This document shows positions 52,571 to 61,729 of a stretch of DNA of 64,000 bases, piece by piece (the stretch's first letter is position 1; each line of letters opens with the position of its first letter). The stretch covers positions 806,001 through 870,000 of the forward strand of contig CP005974.1 in NCBI GenBank assembly GCA_000940995.1, in the 5' to 3' direction. The position numbers were made by a program, and so were the translations under genes. A model generated the notes under the pieces. That model made no database searches. It saw nothing but the letters and a program-made list of their open reading frames with translations, and had not been told where the DNA came from. Source of the stretch: Photobacterium gaetbulicola Gung47 (GTDB lineage Bacteria; Pseudomonadota; Gammaproteobacteria; Enterobacterales; Vibrionaceae).

Positions 52571-54802
52571 ATGGTCGCAGTTCGCGGTGCGCATTTAAAG
52601 GAAAATGATACATTCGAGCTTTCATCTTGGGTTGATAGCCTGAAGCAGGATGCCAAGGTAGCGAAGCATCTTGCCAAGACTTACCAGCGGTGTATCGACT
52701 TGACGACAGGGGACGAGCGCGCGTCATTATTGCTATGGCGGGGCCGCGAGATGGTCGAGATCCTGGTCACGCTCAGCATGGATAAAGATACGCTGGTGGC
52801 AGCCCTGCTGTTCCCGCTGGTGGAGGCTGGCGTATACAGCCCGGAGCAACTTAAGGAAGACTACAGCAACACCATTATGCAGATGGTCACCGGTGTTGGC
52901 CAGATGGCAGCCATCGGTCAGCTCAACGCCACCAAGGAAGGTGCAGAGCAGTCGGCACAGGTCGATAATATCCGCCGTATGCTGCTGTCGATGGTCGATG
53001 ACTTCCGCTGCGTGGTGATCAAGCTGGCCGAGCGGATCTGTAACTTACGCGAGGTGAAAGACGAGCCGGATGAGGTGCGCCGGGCTGCTGCCAAAGAGTG
53101 TGCCAATATCTATGCGCCGCTGGCCAACCGCCTGGGTATCGGTCAGCTCAAGTGGGAAATTGAAGACTACGCCTTCCGCTACCGTCACCCTGAGACCTAC
53201 AAGCAGATTGCCAAGCAACTGTCCGAACGCCGCATCGACCGCGAGCAATATATCGAGCACTTCGTGACCGACTTAGCCGACGACATGAAGGCGTCGGCAA
53301 TCAAGGCCGATGTCCAGGGGCGTCCGAAACATATTTACAGCATCTGGCGCAAGATGCAGAAGAAGAGCCTGGCATTCGATGAATTGTTCGATGTCCGTGC
53401 GGTGCGGATCATTGCTGACGAAATCCAGGACTGCTACGCCGCACTGGGTATCGTCCACACCAAGTACCGTCATCTGCCGAAAGAGTTCGACGATTATGTC
53501 GCCAACCCGAAACCTAATGGCTACCAGTCGATCCACACTGTAGTCCTGGGCCCGGAAGGCAAGACGATTGAGATCCAGATCCGTACCAAGCAGATGCATG
53601 AAGAGTCGGAGCTGGGTGTTGCTGCCCACTGGAAGTACAAGGAAAGTGGTTCATCGTCAGGCGGTGCCAAGTCATCCTACGATGAGAAAATCAACTGGCT
53701 GCGTAAGCTGCTTGCCTGGCAGGAAGAGATGTCCGACTCGGGCGAGATGCTCGAAGAGCTGCGTAGCCAGGTATTTGATGACCGTGTCTATGCCTTTACC
53801 CCGAAAGGCGATGTGGTCGATCTGCCGCTTGATGCGACTCCGCTGGATTTTGCTTACCACATCCACTCGGAAGTCGGCCACCGTTGTATTGGTGCTAAGG
53901 TCGAGGGGCGTATTGTCCCGTTTACCTACAACCTTCAGATGGGTGATCAGGTCGAGATTATTACCCAGAAAGAGCCGAACCCCTCGCGTGACTGGTTGAA
54001 CCCGAACCTCGGTTTCGTGAATTCTAGCCGCGCTCGCTCCAAGGTCCATGCTTGGTTCCGCAAGCAGGATCGCGACAAAAACATCCTGGCTGGCCGTGAG
54101 ATCTTGGAAATCGAGCTGGTCAAGATCGGCGCGACCATGAAGGATGCCGAGGCTTATGCGCTCAAGCGTTTTAATGTCAATTCGGCCGATGAGCTGTTTG
54201 CCGGGATCGGCAGCGGTGATCTGCGGATTAATCAGGTCATCAACCATATCAATGCCTTGGTCAATAAACCCACGGCAGAGGAAGAGGATCAGCAACTGCT
54301 GGAGAAGCTGACCGAAGCCAGCAGCAAGCCGGTAACCACCAAGAAGCCGCAGCGTGATGCGGTGGTAGTGGAAGGGGTGGATAACCTGATGACCCACCTT
54401 GCCCGTTGTTGCCAGCCGATCCCGGGCGATGATATCCAGGGCTTTGTGACGCAGGGGCGGGGGATTTCGGTTCACCGCAGTGACTGTGAGCAACTCGAGG
54501 AGCTGCGTCATGTCGCGCCGGAGCGGATCATCGATACGGTGTGGGGCGGCGGCTTTGTCGGCAACTACCACATTACGGTGAGGGTCACCGCGGCAGAGCG
54601 TAACGGCCTGCTCAAGGAGTTGACCAACACTTTAGCCAACGAGAAGGTCAAAGTGGCCGGTATGAAGAGCCGGGTTGATTTCAAGAAGCAGATGTCGATC
54701 ATGGATTTCGATATCGAGCTGACCGATCTGGAAGTGCTGAGCCGGGTACTCAAGCGTATCGAGCAGGTGAGAGACGTCGCCGAGGCGAAAAGGCTGCACT
54801 AA
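52571..54802 (+). CDS. relA: GTP pyrophosphokinase RelA
   Basis: Ribosome-associated (p)ppGpp synthetase of the stringent response. 743 residues starting MVAVRGAHLKENDTFELSSW. The N-terminal hydrolase-like domain is degenerate: the HD motif is replaced by LLFPLVEAG, as expected of monofunctional RelA. Synthetase motifs are VRAVRIIADEIQDCYAALG and PKPNGYQSIHTVVLGPEGK. TGS (VYAFTPKGDVVDLPLDATPL), a zinc-finger-like region and a C-terminal ACT domain follow. mazG lies downstream after a terminator. Confidence 0.97.
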   Translation: MVAVRGAHLKENDTFELSSWVDSLKQDAKVAKHLAKTYQRCIDLTTGDERASLLLWRGREMVEILVTLSMDKDTLVAALLFPLVEAGVYSPEQLKEDYSNTIMQMVTGVGQMAAIGQLNATKEGAEQSAQVDNIRRMLLSMVDDFRCVVIKLAERICNLREVKDEPDEVRRAAAKECANIYAPLANRLGIGQLKWEIEDYAFRYRHPETYKQIAKQLSERRIDREQYIEHFVTDLADDMKASAIKADVQGRPKHIYSIWRKMQKKSLAFDELFDVRAVRIIADEIQDCYAALGIVHTKYRHLPKEFDDYVANPKPNGYQSIHTVVLGPEGKTIEIQIRTKQMHEESELGVAAHWKYKESGSSSGGAKSSYDEKINWLRKLLAWQEEMSDSGEMLEELRSQVFDDRVYAFTPKGDVVDLPLDATPLDFAYHIHSEVGHRCIGAKVEGRIVPFTYNLQMGDQVEIITQKEPNPSRDWLNPNLGFVNSSRARSKVHAWFRKQDRDKNILAGREILEIELVKIGATMKDAEAYALKRFNVNSADELFAGIGSGDLRINQVINHINALVNKPTAEEEDQQLLEKLTEASSKPVTTKKPQRDAVVVEGVDNLMTHLARCCQPIPGDDIQGFVTQGRGISVHRSDCEQLEELRHVAPERIIDTVWGGGFVGNYHITVRVTAAERNGLLKELTNTLANEKVKVAGMKSRVDFKKQMSIMDFDIELTDLEVLSRVLKRIEQVRDVAEAKRLH

Positions 54803-54821
54803 GCAGTATTAGATTTAATGA

Positions 54822-54856
54822 CAAAAGCGGGAGCCAAGGCTGCCGCTTTTTCTTTT
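54822..54856 (+). terminator. Terminator after relA
   Basis: AAAAGCGGGAGCC and GGCTGCCGCTTTT arms with one mispair, followed by TCTTTT. It ends 20 bases before the mazG start. Confidence 0.75.
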
Positions 54857-54875
54857 GCAGACAGAGATTAACCCT

Positions 54876-55685
54876 ATGAGTAAATCACAACGCCCTATCG
54901 AACAACTGGTGGAGATCATGGCCAAGCTGCGTGATCCGGACAATGGCTGCCCGTGGGATCTGAAGCAGACCTTCGCCACCATCGTGCCGCATACCTTGGA
55001 AGAAGCCTACGAAGTGGCCGACGCGATTGAGCAGCAGAATTGGGATGATGTCCGAGAAGAGTTGGGTGACTTGTTGTTTCAGGTGATATTTTACAGCCAG
55101 CTCGGCAAGGAGCAGGGGCTGTTTGATTTTGATGATGTGGTGCAGGGGATCAACGAAAAGCTCACCCGCCGCCACCCCCATGTCTTTTCTGATACCGAGT
55201 TTGCCAGTGAGGCTGACATCAACGCCAATTGGGAAGCAGAAAAGGCCAAGGAGCGCTCCGCCAAAGGGGAGGATAGCAGTGTCCTTGCCAATATCCCGCG
55301 CGCGCTGCCGGCACTGACCCGGGCCGATAAAATCCAAAAGCGCTGTGCCAAGCACGGTTTTGACTGGGACACTCTGGGTCCGGTGCTCGACAAGGTCCAG
55401 GAGGAGATTGACGAGGTGTTGGAAGAGGTCATCCAGGTGTCACCGGATCAGGATAGAATCGAAGAGGAAATGGGAGACTTGCTGTTCGCGGTGGCCAACT
55501 TCAGCCGCCATGTGCAGGTCAAGCCGGAAGTGGCTCTGCAGCGGGCCAACCAGAAATTTGAGCGCCGTTTTCGCGAAGTGGAGAAAACTGTGCTAGAAAG
55601 AGGGAAGCGCCTTGACGATTGTTCACTGGAGTACCTGGATGCAATCTGGGACGAGGTCAAGCGCAACGAGCTGAAGACAAAGTGA
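54876..55685 (+). CDS. mazG: Nucleoside triphosphate pyrophosphohydrolase MazG
   Basis: Hydrolyses nucleoside triphosphates to monophosphates; in E. coli it lowers (p)ppGpp-linked effects. The ATG at 54876 gives 269 residues; seven upstream codons are in frame but lie in the terminator region. Two MazG domains are seen: LRDPDNGCPWDLKQTFATIV with EELGDLLFQVIFYSQL (about 61-76), and in the second half RIEEEMGDLLFAVANFSRH. E-E-x-x-E-type metal ligands are kept in both. The relA-mazG-pyrG-eno order is conserved. Confidence 0.95.
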   Translation: MSKSQRPIEQLVEIMAKLRDPDNGCPWDLKQTFATIVPHTLEEAYEVADAIEQQNWDDVREELGDLLFQVIFYSQLGKEQGLFDFDDVVQGINEKLTRRHPHVFSDTEFASEADINANWEAEKAKERSAKGEDSSVLANIPRALPALTRADKIQKRCAKHGFDWDTLGPVLDKVQEEIDEVLEEVIQVSPDQDRIEEEMGDLLFAVANFSRHVQVKPEVALQRANQKFERRFREVEKTVLERGKRLDDCSLEYLDAIWDEVKRNELKTK

Positions 55686-55687
55686 GC

Positions 55688-55744
55688 TAGGTGGAGGGGA
55701 TACGGGCGGCCGCACGGAGGAATGGTCAATCTATAGTCACCTAG
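55688..55744. repeat. Inverted CTAGGTG / CACCTAG words after mazG
   Basis: CTAGGTG at 55688-55694 and CACCTAG at about 55738-55744 face each other across 43 bases in the mazG-pyrG gap. No T tract follows directly. Role unknown. Confidence 0.35.
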
Positions 55745-55801
55745 TTTAGTAGAATTGATTTGAGACAAAAAAAAACCAAACGTGCTGTGATAGTTTTCAC
55801 G

Positions 55802-55830
55802 TTGTGGCGATAAAGTGTGTCTGGTATACT
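55802..55830 (+). promoter_or_regulatory. Sigma-70 promoter of pyrG
   Basis: TTGTGG (55802-55807), a 17-base spacer ending in TGG and TATACT (55825-55830), about 55 bases before the pyrG ATG. Confidence 0.65.
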
Positions 55831-55884
55831 AATTTCCCGTCCAGATACTTTTTATATCCTCTATACCAATCTTCCAGGTAAAAC

Positions 55885-57525
55885 ATGACGACGAATTACA
55901 TTTTTGTTACGGGCGGGGTCGTATCCTCACTAGGTAAAGGTATTGCTGCTGCATCACTAGCGGCTATTCTAGAAGCACGTGGTCTGAAAGTGACCATGAT
56001 GAAACTAGACCCTTACATCAACGTTGACCCAGGCACAATGAGCCCGATTCAGCATGGTGAAGTATTCGTAACGGAAGACGGTGCAGAGACTGACCTTGAC
56101 CTAGGTCACTATGAGCGTTTCATCCGTACCAAGATGACTAAGCGCAACAACTTCACTGCGGGACGTGTTTACGCTGATGTACTGCGTAAAGAGCGTCGTG
56201 GTGACTACCTAGGTGCAACGATTCAGGTTATCCCACACATCACCAACGCCATCAAAGAGCGTGTTATTGCTGGTGCAGAAGGCCACGACGTTGCTATCGT
56301 CGAAGTTGGCGGCACAGTAGGTGATATCGAATCTCTACCATTTATGGAAGCTATCCGTCAGCTAGCTGTAGAACTAGGCCGCGAGCGTGCTATGTTCATG
56401 CACCTGACATTGGTTCCATACCTGGCAGCGGCTGGCGAAGTGAAAACTAAGCCAACCCAGCATTCTGTGAAAGAGCTGCTTTCTATCGGTATTCAGCCAG
56501 ACATCCTGGTATGTCGTTCTGACCGTATGATCCCTGCTAACGAGCGTGCCAAGATTGCACTGTTCTGTAATGTTCAGGAAAAAGCCGTTATTTCAATGAA
56601 AGACGTAGATTCCATCTACAAGATCCCACAGCTTATCAAGGCTCAGGGTCTTGATGACTTGGTATGTCAGCGCTTCGGTATTACAGCGCCGGAAGCTGAT
56701 CTTTCTGAGTGGGAACAGGTGATCTATGAAGAAGCTAACCCGACAGCCGAAGTTGTTATCGGTATGGTGGGTAAGTACATCGAACTACCAGATGCTTACA
56801 AGTCAGTGAACGAAGCACTTAAGCACGCAGGCCTGAAGAACCGCCTGTCTGTGAAGATCAAGTACGTTGACTCGCAAGATGTCGAGAGCAAAGGCGAAGA
56901 AGCGCTGCAAGGCCTTGACGCTATCTTGGTTCCTGGTGGCTTCGGCGGCCGTGGTGTAGAAGGCAAGATCCTGACTGCACAGTACGCCCGTGAAAATAAC
57001 ATCCCTTACCTAGGTATCTGCTTGGGTATGCAGGTGGCATTGATTGAATTCGCACGTAACGTTGCGGGTCTTGAAGGCGCTCACTCTACTGAGTTCAACG
57101 CTGATACCAAGAACCCGGTTGTTGGCCTGATCACTGAGTGGGTTGATGGCGAAGGCAACGTTGAAGAGCGTACCGAAAAATCTGACCTTGGCGGTACTAT
57201 GCGTCTTGGTTCTCAGCTATGTCACTTGGCTGAAGGTTCGAAAGCGCGTGAACTATACGGTAACCCAACGATTCATGAGCGTCACCGTCACCGCTACGAA
57301 GTAAACAACAACCTACTTCCTCAACTAGAGAAAGCAGGTCTGAAAATTTCTGGTCTGTCTGCAGACAAGAAGTTGGTGGAAATCATCGAGATCCCGAACC
57401 ACCCATGGTTTGTGGCCGCTCAGTTCCACCCTGAGTTCACCTCTACGCCTCGCGATGGCCACCCTCTATTTGAAGGCTTCGTGAAAGCGGCTGGTGCAAA
57501 CCAGCGCGGTGAGCTTAACAAGTAA
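55885..57525 (+). CDS. pyrG: CTP synthase
   Basis: ATP- and glutamine-dependent amination of UTP to CTP. 546 residues starting MTTNYIFVTGGVVSSLGKGI. The synthetase domain has the P-loop-like GGVVSSLGKGIAAASL (10-25) and LDPYINVDPGTMSP. The C-terminal class I glutamine amidotransferase domain has the nucleophile Cys in GICLGMQ (about 376-382) and the HPEF histidine-glutamate pair near 515. Highly biased codon use. A weak terminator separates it from eno. Confidence 0.98.
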   Translation: MTTNYIFVTGGVVSSLGKGIAAASLAAILEARGLKVTMMKLDPYINVDPGTMSPIQHGEVFVTEDGAETDLDLGHYERFIRTKMTKRNNFTAGRVYADVLRKERRGDYLGATIQVIPHITNAIKERVIAGAEGHDVAIVEVGGTVGDIESLPFMEAIRQLAVELGRERAMFMHLTLVPYLAAAGEVKTKPTQHSVKELLSIGIQPDILVCRSDRMIPANERAKIALFCNVQEKAVISMKDVDSIYKIPQLIKAQGLDDLVCQRFGITAPEADLSEWEQVIYEEANPTAEVVIGMVGKYIELPDAYKSVNEALKHAGLKNRLSVKIKYVDSQDVESKGEEALQGLDAILVPGGFGGRGVEGKILTAQYARENNIPYLGICLGMQVALIEFARNVAGLEGAHSTEFNADTKNPVVGLITEWVDGEGNVEERTEKSDLGGTMRLGSQLCHLAEGSKARELYGNPTIHERHRHRYEVNNNLLPQLEKAGLKISGLSADKKLVEIIEIPNHPWFVAAQFHPEFTSTPRDGHPLFEGFVKAAGANQRGELNK

Positions 57526-57534
57526 GGATTACGG

Positions 57535-57569
57535 ATAGCTGTGGCAGTGATGGCTGCAGCTATTTTTTT
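57535..57569 (+). terminator. Terminator after pyrG
   Basis: TAGCTGTGGC and a GGCTGCAGCTA-type arm pair with two wobble pairs around a short loop, followed by TTTTTTT, about 10 bases after the pyrG stop. Confidence 0.65.
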
Positions 57570-57605
57570 AGCTTTTAATTTGAAGATAAAGCAAGAGGAA
57601 ACACA

Positions 57606-58907
57606 ATGTCTAAGATCGTTAAAGTTCTAGGTCGTGAAATCATTGACTCACGTGGTAACCCAACTGTAGAAGCTGAAGTTCACCTAGAAGGCGGTTTCGT
57701 AGGTATGGCTGCTGCACCATCTGGTGCATCAACTGGTTCTCGTGAAGCTCTTGAGCTACGCGACGGTGACAAGTCTCGTTTCCTAGGTAAAGGTGTTCTT
57801 AAAGCTGTTGAAGCTGTGAACGGCCCAATCGCGGAAGCTCTAGTAGGTAAAGACGCTAAAGCACAAGCTGAAATCGACCAGATCATGCTTGACCTAGACG
57901 GCACTGAAAACAAATCTAACTTCGGTGCAAACGCAATCCTAGCTGTATCTCTAGCGAACGCTAAAGCTGCTGCAGCAGCTAAAGGCATGCCTCTATACGA
58001 GCACATCGCTGAGCTAAACGGTACTGCTGGTCAGTTCTCTATGCCTCTACCAATGATGAACATCATCAACGGTGGTGAGCACGCTGATAACAACGTTGAC
58101 ATCCAAGAGTTCATGATCCAGCCAGTTGGCGCTAAGACTCTTAAAGAAGGTCTACGTATCGGTGCTGAAGTATTCCACAACCTAGCTAAAGTTCTTAAGT
58201 CTAAAGGCATGAGCACTGCTGTAGGTGACGAAGGCGGTTTCGCTCCTAACCTAGAGTCAAACGCTGCTGCTCTAGCTGCAATCAAAGAAGCTGTTGAGCT
58301 AGCTGGCTACGAGCTAGGCAAAGACGTAACTCTTGCTATGGACTGTGCGGCATCTGAGTTCTTCGACAAAGAAGCTGGCAACTACAACATGAAAGGCGAA
58401 GGTAAGATCTTCACTTCTGAAGAGTTCAACCACTACCTAGCTGGCCTAGTTGCTGAGTACCCAATCGTTTCTATCGAAGACGGTCTAGACGAGTCTGACT
58501 GGGATGGCTTCAAGCACCAGACTGAACTACTAGGTGACAAGATCCAGCTAGTTGGTGACGATCTATTCGTTACTAACACTAAGATTCTTGCTCAAGGTAT
58601 CGAGAAAGGCGTTGCTAACTCTATCCTTATCAAGTTCAACCAGATCGGTTCTCTAACTGAAACTCTAGCTGCTATCAAGATGGCTAAAGACGCTGGTTAC
58701 ACTGCAGTTATCTCTCACCGTTCTGGTGAAACTGAAGATGCAACTATCGCTGACCTAGCGGTAGGTACTGCTGCTGGCCAGATCAAGACTGGTTCTATGA
58801 GCCGTTCTGACCGTGTTGCTAAGTACAACCAGCTAATCCGTATCGAAGAAGCGCTAGGTGAGAAAGCACCTTACAACGGTCTTAAAGAAGTTAAAGGCCA
58901 AGCTTAA
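57606..58907 (+). CDS. eno: Enolase
   Basis: Interconverts 2-phosphoglycerate and phosphoenolpyruvate; also a scaffold partner of RNase E. 433 residues starting MSKIVKVLGREIIDSRGNPT. Signatures: GASTGSREALELRDGD, MPLPMMNIINGGEHADNNVD (about 142-161), and the family pattern ILIKFNQIGSLTETLAAIKM then YTAVISHRSGETEDATIADL. Codon use is extremely biased, with CTA for most leucines. pyrG-eno linkage is conserved. Confidence 0.98.
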   Translation: MSKIVKVLGREIIDSRGNPTVEAEVHLEGGFVGMAAAPSGASTGSREALELRDGDKSRFLGKGVLKAVEAVNGPIAEALVGKDAKAQAEIDQIMLDLDGTENKSNFGANAILAVSLANAKAAAAAKGMPLYEHIAELNGTAGQFSMPLPMMNIINGGEHADNNVDIQEFMIQPVGAKTLKEGLRIGAEVFHNLAKVLKSKGMSTAVGDEGGFAPNLESNAAALAAIKEAVELAGYELGKDVTLAMDCAASEFFDKEAGNYNMKGEGKIFTSEEFNHYLAGLVAEYPIVSIEDGLDESDWDGFKHQTELLGDKIQLVGDDLFVTNTKILAQGIEKGVANSILIKFNQIGSLTETLAAIKMAKDAGYTAVISHRSGETEDATIADLAVGTAAGQIKTGSMSRSDRVAKYNQLIRIEEALGEKAPYNGLKEVKGQA

Positions 58908-58944
58908 TTAAAAGCTGCGTATCGGGGTGACCCGAGCTGATACT

Positions 58945-58973
58945 AAAAACCGCCCACCATGGGCGGTTTTTTT
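58945..58973 (+). terminator. Terminator after eno
   Basis: AAAACCGCCCA and TGGGCGGTTTT arms around CCA, with a T run; about 40 bases after the eno stop. Confidence 0.9.
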
Positions 58974-59034
58974 ATGGGCGAATAGCGGCTTGGCGGCCTA
59001 CAGCCCCTAGTGTCAACGTGCAAGTTATGGGAAT

Positions 59035-59065
59035 ATACCGAACTGAGTAATATTCAGTTTGGTAT
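59035..59065. promoter_or_regulatory. Near-perfect inverted repeat upstream of the ftsB promoter
   Basis: ATACCGAACTGA and TCAGTTTGGTAT are 12-base arms with one mismatch around GTAATAT. It ends 13 bases before the -35 element of the ftsB promoter, a position suited to an activator or repressor. No T tract follows. Confidence 0.45.
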
Positions 59066-59078
59066 TATTACCACCGGC

Positions 59079-59108
59079 TTGACACGTCTTTGTGTTTCAA
59101 TCTGTTAT
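59079..59108 (+). promoter_or_regulatory. Promoter of the ftsB-ispD-ispF operon
   Basis: Consensus TTGACA (59079-59084), an 18-base spacer and TGTTAT (59103-59108), 39 bases before the ftsB start. Confidence 0.6.
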
Positions 59109-59147
59109 GATTAGCTTAATTTCTTATACCATTGCCAAGAGGGCGCA

Positions 59148-59420
59148 ATGCGATTGTTAAACCTCCTGCTGCTGGCAATCCTCAGCTGGTTACAATATGA
59201 CTTCTGGCTCGGCAAGAACGGCATGGTCGACTACCTGGCGGTGCGTGACAACGTGGTGGTGCAACAGCAGGCCAATGCCGAACTGGCTCAGCGCAATCAG
59301 CAGATGTATTTCGAAATTCATGACCTGCACCGCGGTCAGGAAGCCATCGAAGAGCGAGCTCGTAACGAGCTGGGAATGATCGGAACGGGTGAAACCTTTT
59401 TCCGTATTGTCAGTGATTGA
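59148..59420 (+). CDS. ftsB: Cell division protein FtsB
   Basis: Small bitopic membrane protein of the FtsQLB division complex. 90 residues: membrane helix at about 3-20 (LLNLLLLAILSWLQYDFW), then a periplasmic coiled coil (about 30-65, VVVQQQANAELAQRNQQMYF), and the ARNELGMIGTGETFFRIV end typical of FtsB. ispD starts 6 bases later. Confidence 0.95.
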   Translation: MRLLNLLLLAILSWLQYDFWLGKNGMVDYLAVRDNVVVQQQANAELAQRNQQMYFEIHDLHRGQEAIEERARNELGMIGTGETFFRIVSD

Positions 59421-59425
59421 ATTCC

Positions 59426-60127
59426 ATGAAAGATAAATTGATCGCAGTCGTACCGGCTGCTGGTGTTGGTAGCCGGATGGCGGCTGACCGACCTAAACAG
59501 TACTTGCTCATTGCAGGCAAGACTATTCTTGAACATACCATTGATCGCCTGCTGCAGCACCCGATGATTGATCGCGTCGTGGTTGCCGTTAGCGAGCATG
59601 ATCCGTATTTCCCAACCCTGCCGTTGGCGGTGCATCCCCTGGTTACCCGGGTCGATGGTGGGGCGGAGCGGGCCGACTCGGTCTTCTCCGGTTTGGCGGT
59701 CATCGCCGATCCAGATGCCTGGGTGCTGGTGCATGATGCTGCCCGCCCTTGCCTGCGCCAGCGCGATCTGCAGAGGCTGATCGATGAGGCGCTGGCGAGT
59801 GAGTGTGGTGCTATCTTGGCGGCCCCAGTGCGCGATACCATGAAGCGTGGCAATGGTCAGCAGGCGATAGCTTCGACTGTGGAGCGCAGCGATCTTTGGC
59901 ATGCCCTTACTCCGCAGATGTTCCGGGTTGGCCAGTTGAAGCTGGCGTTGGAAAAGGCATTGGCCGACGGGGCAATCATCACCGATGAAGCCTCTGCGCT
60001 GGAGCACTGCGGTATGGCACCGAAATTGGTTGCCGGGCGTGCCGATAACTTGAAAGTGACCCAGCCAGAAGATCTCGCCATCGCGGAATTTTACCTGCAA
60101 CATTTATTGAAGGAAGAGCAACAATGA
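59426..60127 (+). CDS. ispD: 2-C-methyl-D-erythritol 4-phosphate cytidylyltransferase
   Basis: CTP-dependent step of the non-mevalonate isoprenoid pathway. The ATG at 59426 gives 233 residues starting MKDKLIAVVPAAGVGSRMAA; an upstream TTG would add three residues. Motifs: AAGVGSRMAADRPKQYL (CTP binding, about 11-27), VLVHDAARPCL and TDEASALEHCG. Overlaps ispF by 4 bases. Confidence 0.96.
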   Translation: MKDKLIAVVPAAGVGSRMAADRPKQYLLIAGKTILEHTIDRLLQHPMIDRVVVAVSEHDPYFPTLPLAVHPLVTRVDGGAERADSVFSGLAVIADPDAWVLVHDAARPCLRQRDLQRLIDEALASECGAILAAPVRDTMKRGNGQQAIASTVERSDLWHALTPQMFRVGQLKLALEKALADGAIITDEASALEHCGMAPKLVAGRADNLKVTQPEDLAIAEFYLQHLLKEEQQ

Positions 60128-60600
60128 TGCGAATTGGACACGGTTTTGATGTGCATAAATTTGGTGGCGAAGGACCGGTGATTATTGGTGGCGTTGCGAT
60201 CCCTTATGAGCAGGGGCTGATTGCCCACTCGGATGGCGATGTGGCGCTGCACGCGGTATGCGATGCTCTACTTGGTGCCATTGGTGCCGGTGATATTGGC
60301 CGTCACTTTCCCGATACCGATGCCGAGTGGGAAGGGGCTGACAGTCGTCTGTTGCTGCGCGATGTATACCGCAAAGTAAAAGCCAAAGGCTATCGCCTGG
60401 GTAATCTGGATGTCACCATTATTGCTCAGGCACCGAAAATGGCTCCGCATATTGATACAATGTGCCAAGCGATTGCCGAGGATCTGGAAACCGACGTTGA
60501 GAACATCAATGTCAAAGCGACTACCTCGGAGCGCCTAGGCTTTACCGGGCGCAAAGAAGGCATTGCCTGTGAAGCGGTAGTGCTGATCCACAAAGAATAA
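60124..60600 (+). CDS. ispF: 2-C-methyl-D-erythritol 2,4-cyclodiphosphate synthase
   Basis: Next-but-one step of the same isoprenoid pathway as IspD. 158 residues: GHGFDVHKFG with the zinc ligands Asp and His near residues 6-12, AHSDGDVALHAVCDALLGA, and TTSERLGFTGRKEGIA near the C-terminus. Starts MMRIGHGF; one of the two ATGs is used. truD follows after about 60 bases. Confidence 0.97.
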   Translation: MMRIGHGFDVHKFGGEGPVIIGGVAIPYEQGLIAHSDGDVALHAVCDALLGAIGAGDIGRHFPDTDAEWEGADSRLLLRDVYRKVKAKGYRLGNLDVTIIAQAPKMAPHIDTMCQAIAEDLETDVENINVKATTSERLGFTGRKEGIACEAVVLIHKE

Positions 60601-60664
60601 ATCGGGCAGGGCGGTGGTAGCCCTGTCTTCTGGCATTTCGATGCTGCTAAAGAATGGTGTAATT

Positions 60665-61729
60665 ATGTCTACGGTAATGGACAACTTCAGCTGGTTGTAT
60701 AGAAAACCGAGCTGTCAGGGCCGCATTAAGGTTGAACCTGAAGATTTTGTAGTAAAGGAAAACCTTGGCTTCGAGTTTGCTGGTACCGGCGAGCACTTCA
60801 TGGTGAAGATCCGTAAAACCGGTGAAAACACCAAATATGTAGTGAACGAACTGGCCAAAGCGTGCGGTGTCAAATCACGTGATGTGAGCTGGGCGGGCCT
60901 AAAGGATCGCCATGCGGTGACCGAGCAGTGGCTCAGTGTTCACCTGCCGGGGAAACCGGATCCGGATTTGGCCCAGTTTGTTGCCGAGCATCCCGGTGTT
61001 GAAGTACTGGAAACGGCCCGTCATGACAAGAAGCTGCGTCCCGGGGATCTGGTGGGTAACTGGTTCCAACTGACACTGCGTGAATTGGATCAGGCCGATG
61101 ATGTGGTGGCGCGCTTGGCACAGGTTGCCAAGCAGGGTGTCCCGAACTACTTCGGTGAACAGCGCTTTGGCCATAGCGGCAACAATGTCGTCAAGGCCCG
61201 GGCCTGGGGCAATGATGAATTCCGGGTGCGTGACAAGAGCAAGCGCAGCTTCTACCTGTCTGCCGCTCGCTCCTGGCTGTTCAATATGGTGCTATCTGCG
61301 CGCATCGAGCAGCAGGCTGTCCACACGGTGCTGGATGGTGATTTGCTGCAAGTCGATGGTGATGAGCGTGGTCGCTTGGTGCAAGCCGATCTTGAGCAGT
61401 GGCAGCAGGCTGTTGACAACGGCACTGCCAGTATTACGGCCCCGATGATGGGCGACAATGCTTTGCCGACGAGTGGCCAGAGCGAAGCGTTTGAAATGGC
61501 GATTGTCGAGCAAGAACCGTTGCTGCTAAAGCTGATCCGCGATAACCGGATGCGCCATGAACGCCGGCCGTTGCTGCTGAAACCGCAGGACATGGCTTGG
61601 CAGCATGATGGCGACACGGTTACGGTATCTTTTGCGCTACCAGCGGGTTGTTTTGCCACCGCAGTCGTTCGCGAGCTCATGGTCGAGCTGCCACAACAGG
61701 AAGGATACGATGCGAATTCTGATCAGTAA
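60665..61729 (+). CDS. truD: tRNA pseudouridine synthase D
   Basis: Makes pseudouridine 13 in tRNA-Glu. The ATG at 60665 gives 354 residues; ATG 60677 (MDNFSWLYRKP) is an equally plausible start, and an upstream GTG/TTG frame from 60614 lacks family sequence. Motifs: EDFVVKENLGFEFAGTGEHF, the catalytic Asp81 in AGLKDRHAVTEQW, NYFGEQRFGHSGNN and RSFYLSAARSWLFN. It overlaps surE by 20 bases. Confidence 0.94.
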   Translation: MSTVMDNFSWLYRKPSCQGRIKVEPEDFVVKENLGFEFAGTGEHFMVKIRKTGENTKYVVNELAKACGVKSRDVSWAGLKDRHAVTEQWLSVHLPGKPDPDLAQFVAEHPGVEVLETARHDKKLRPGDLVGNWFQLTLRELDQADDVVARLAQVAKQGVPNYFGEQRFGHSGNNVVKARAWGNDEFRVRDKSKRSFYLSAARSWLFNMVLSARIEQQAVHTVLDGDLLQVDGDERGRLVQADLEQWQQAVDNGTASITAPMMGDNALPTSGQSEAFEMAIVEQEPLLLKLIRDNRMRHERRPLLLKPQDMAWQHDGDTVTVSFALPAGCFATAVVRELMVELPQQEGYDANSDQ

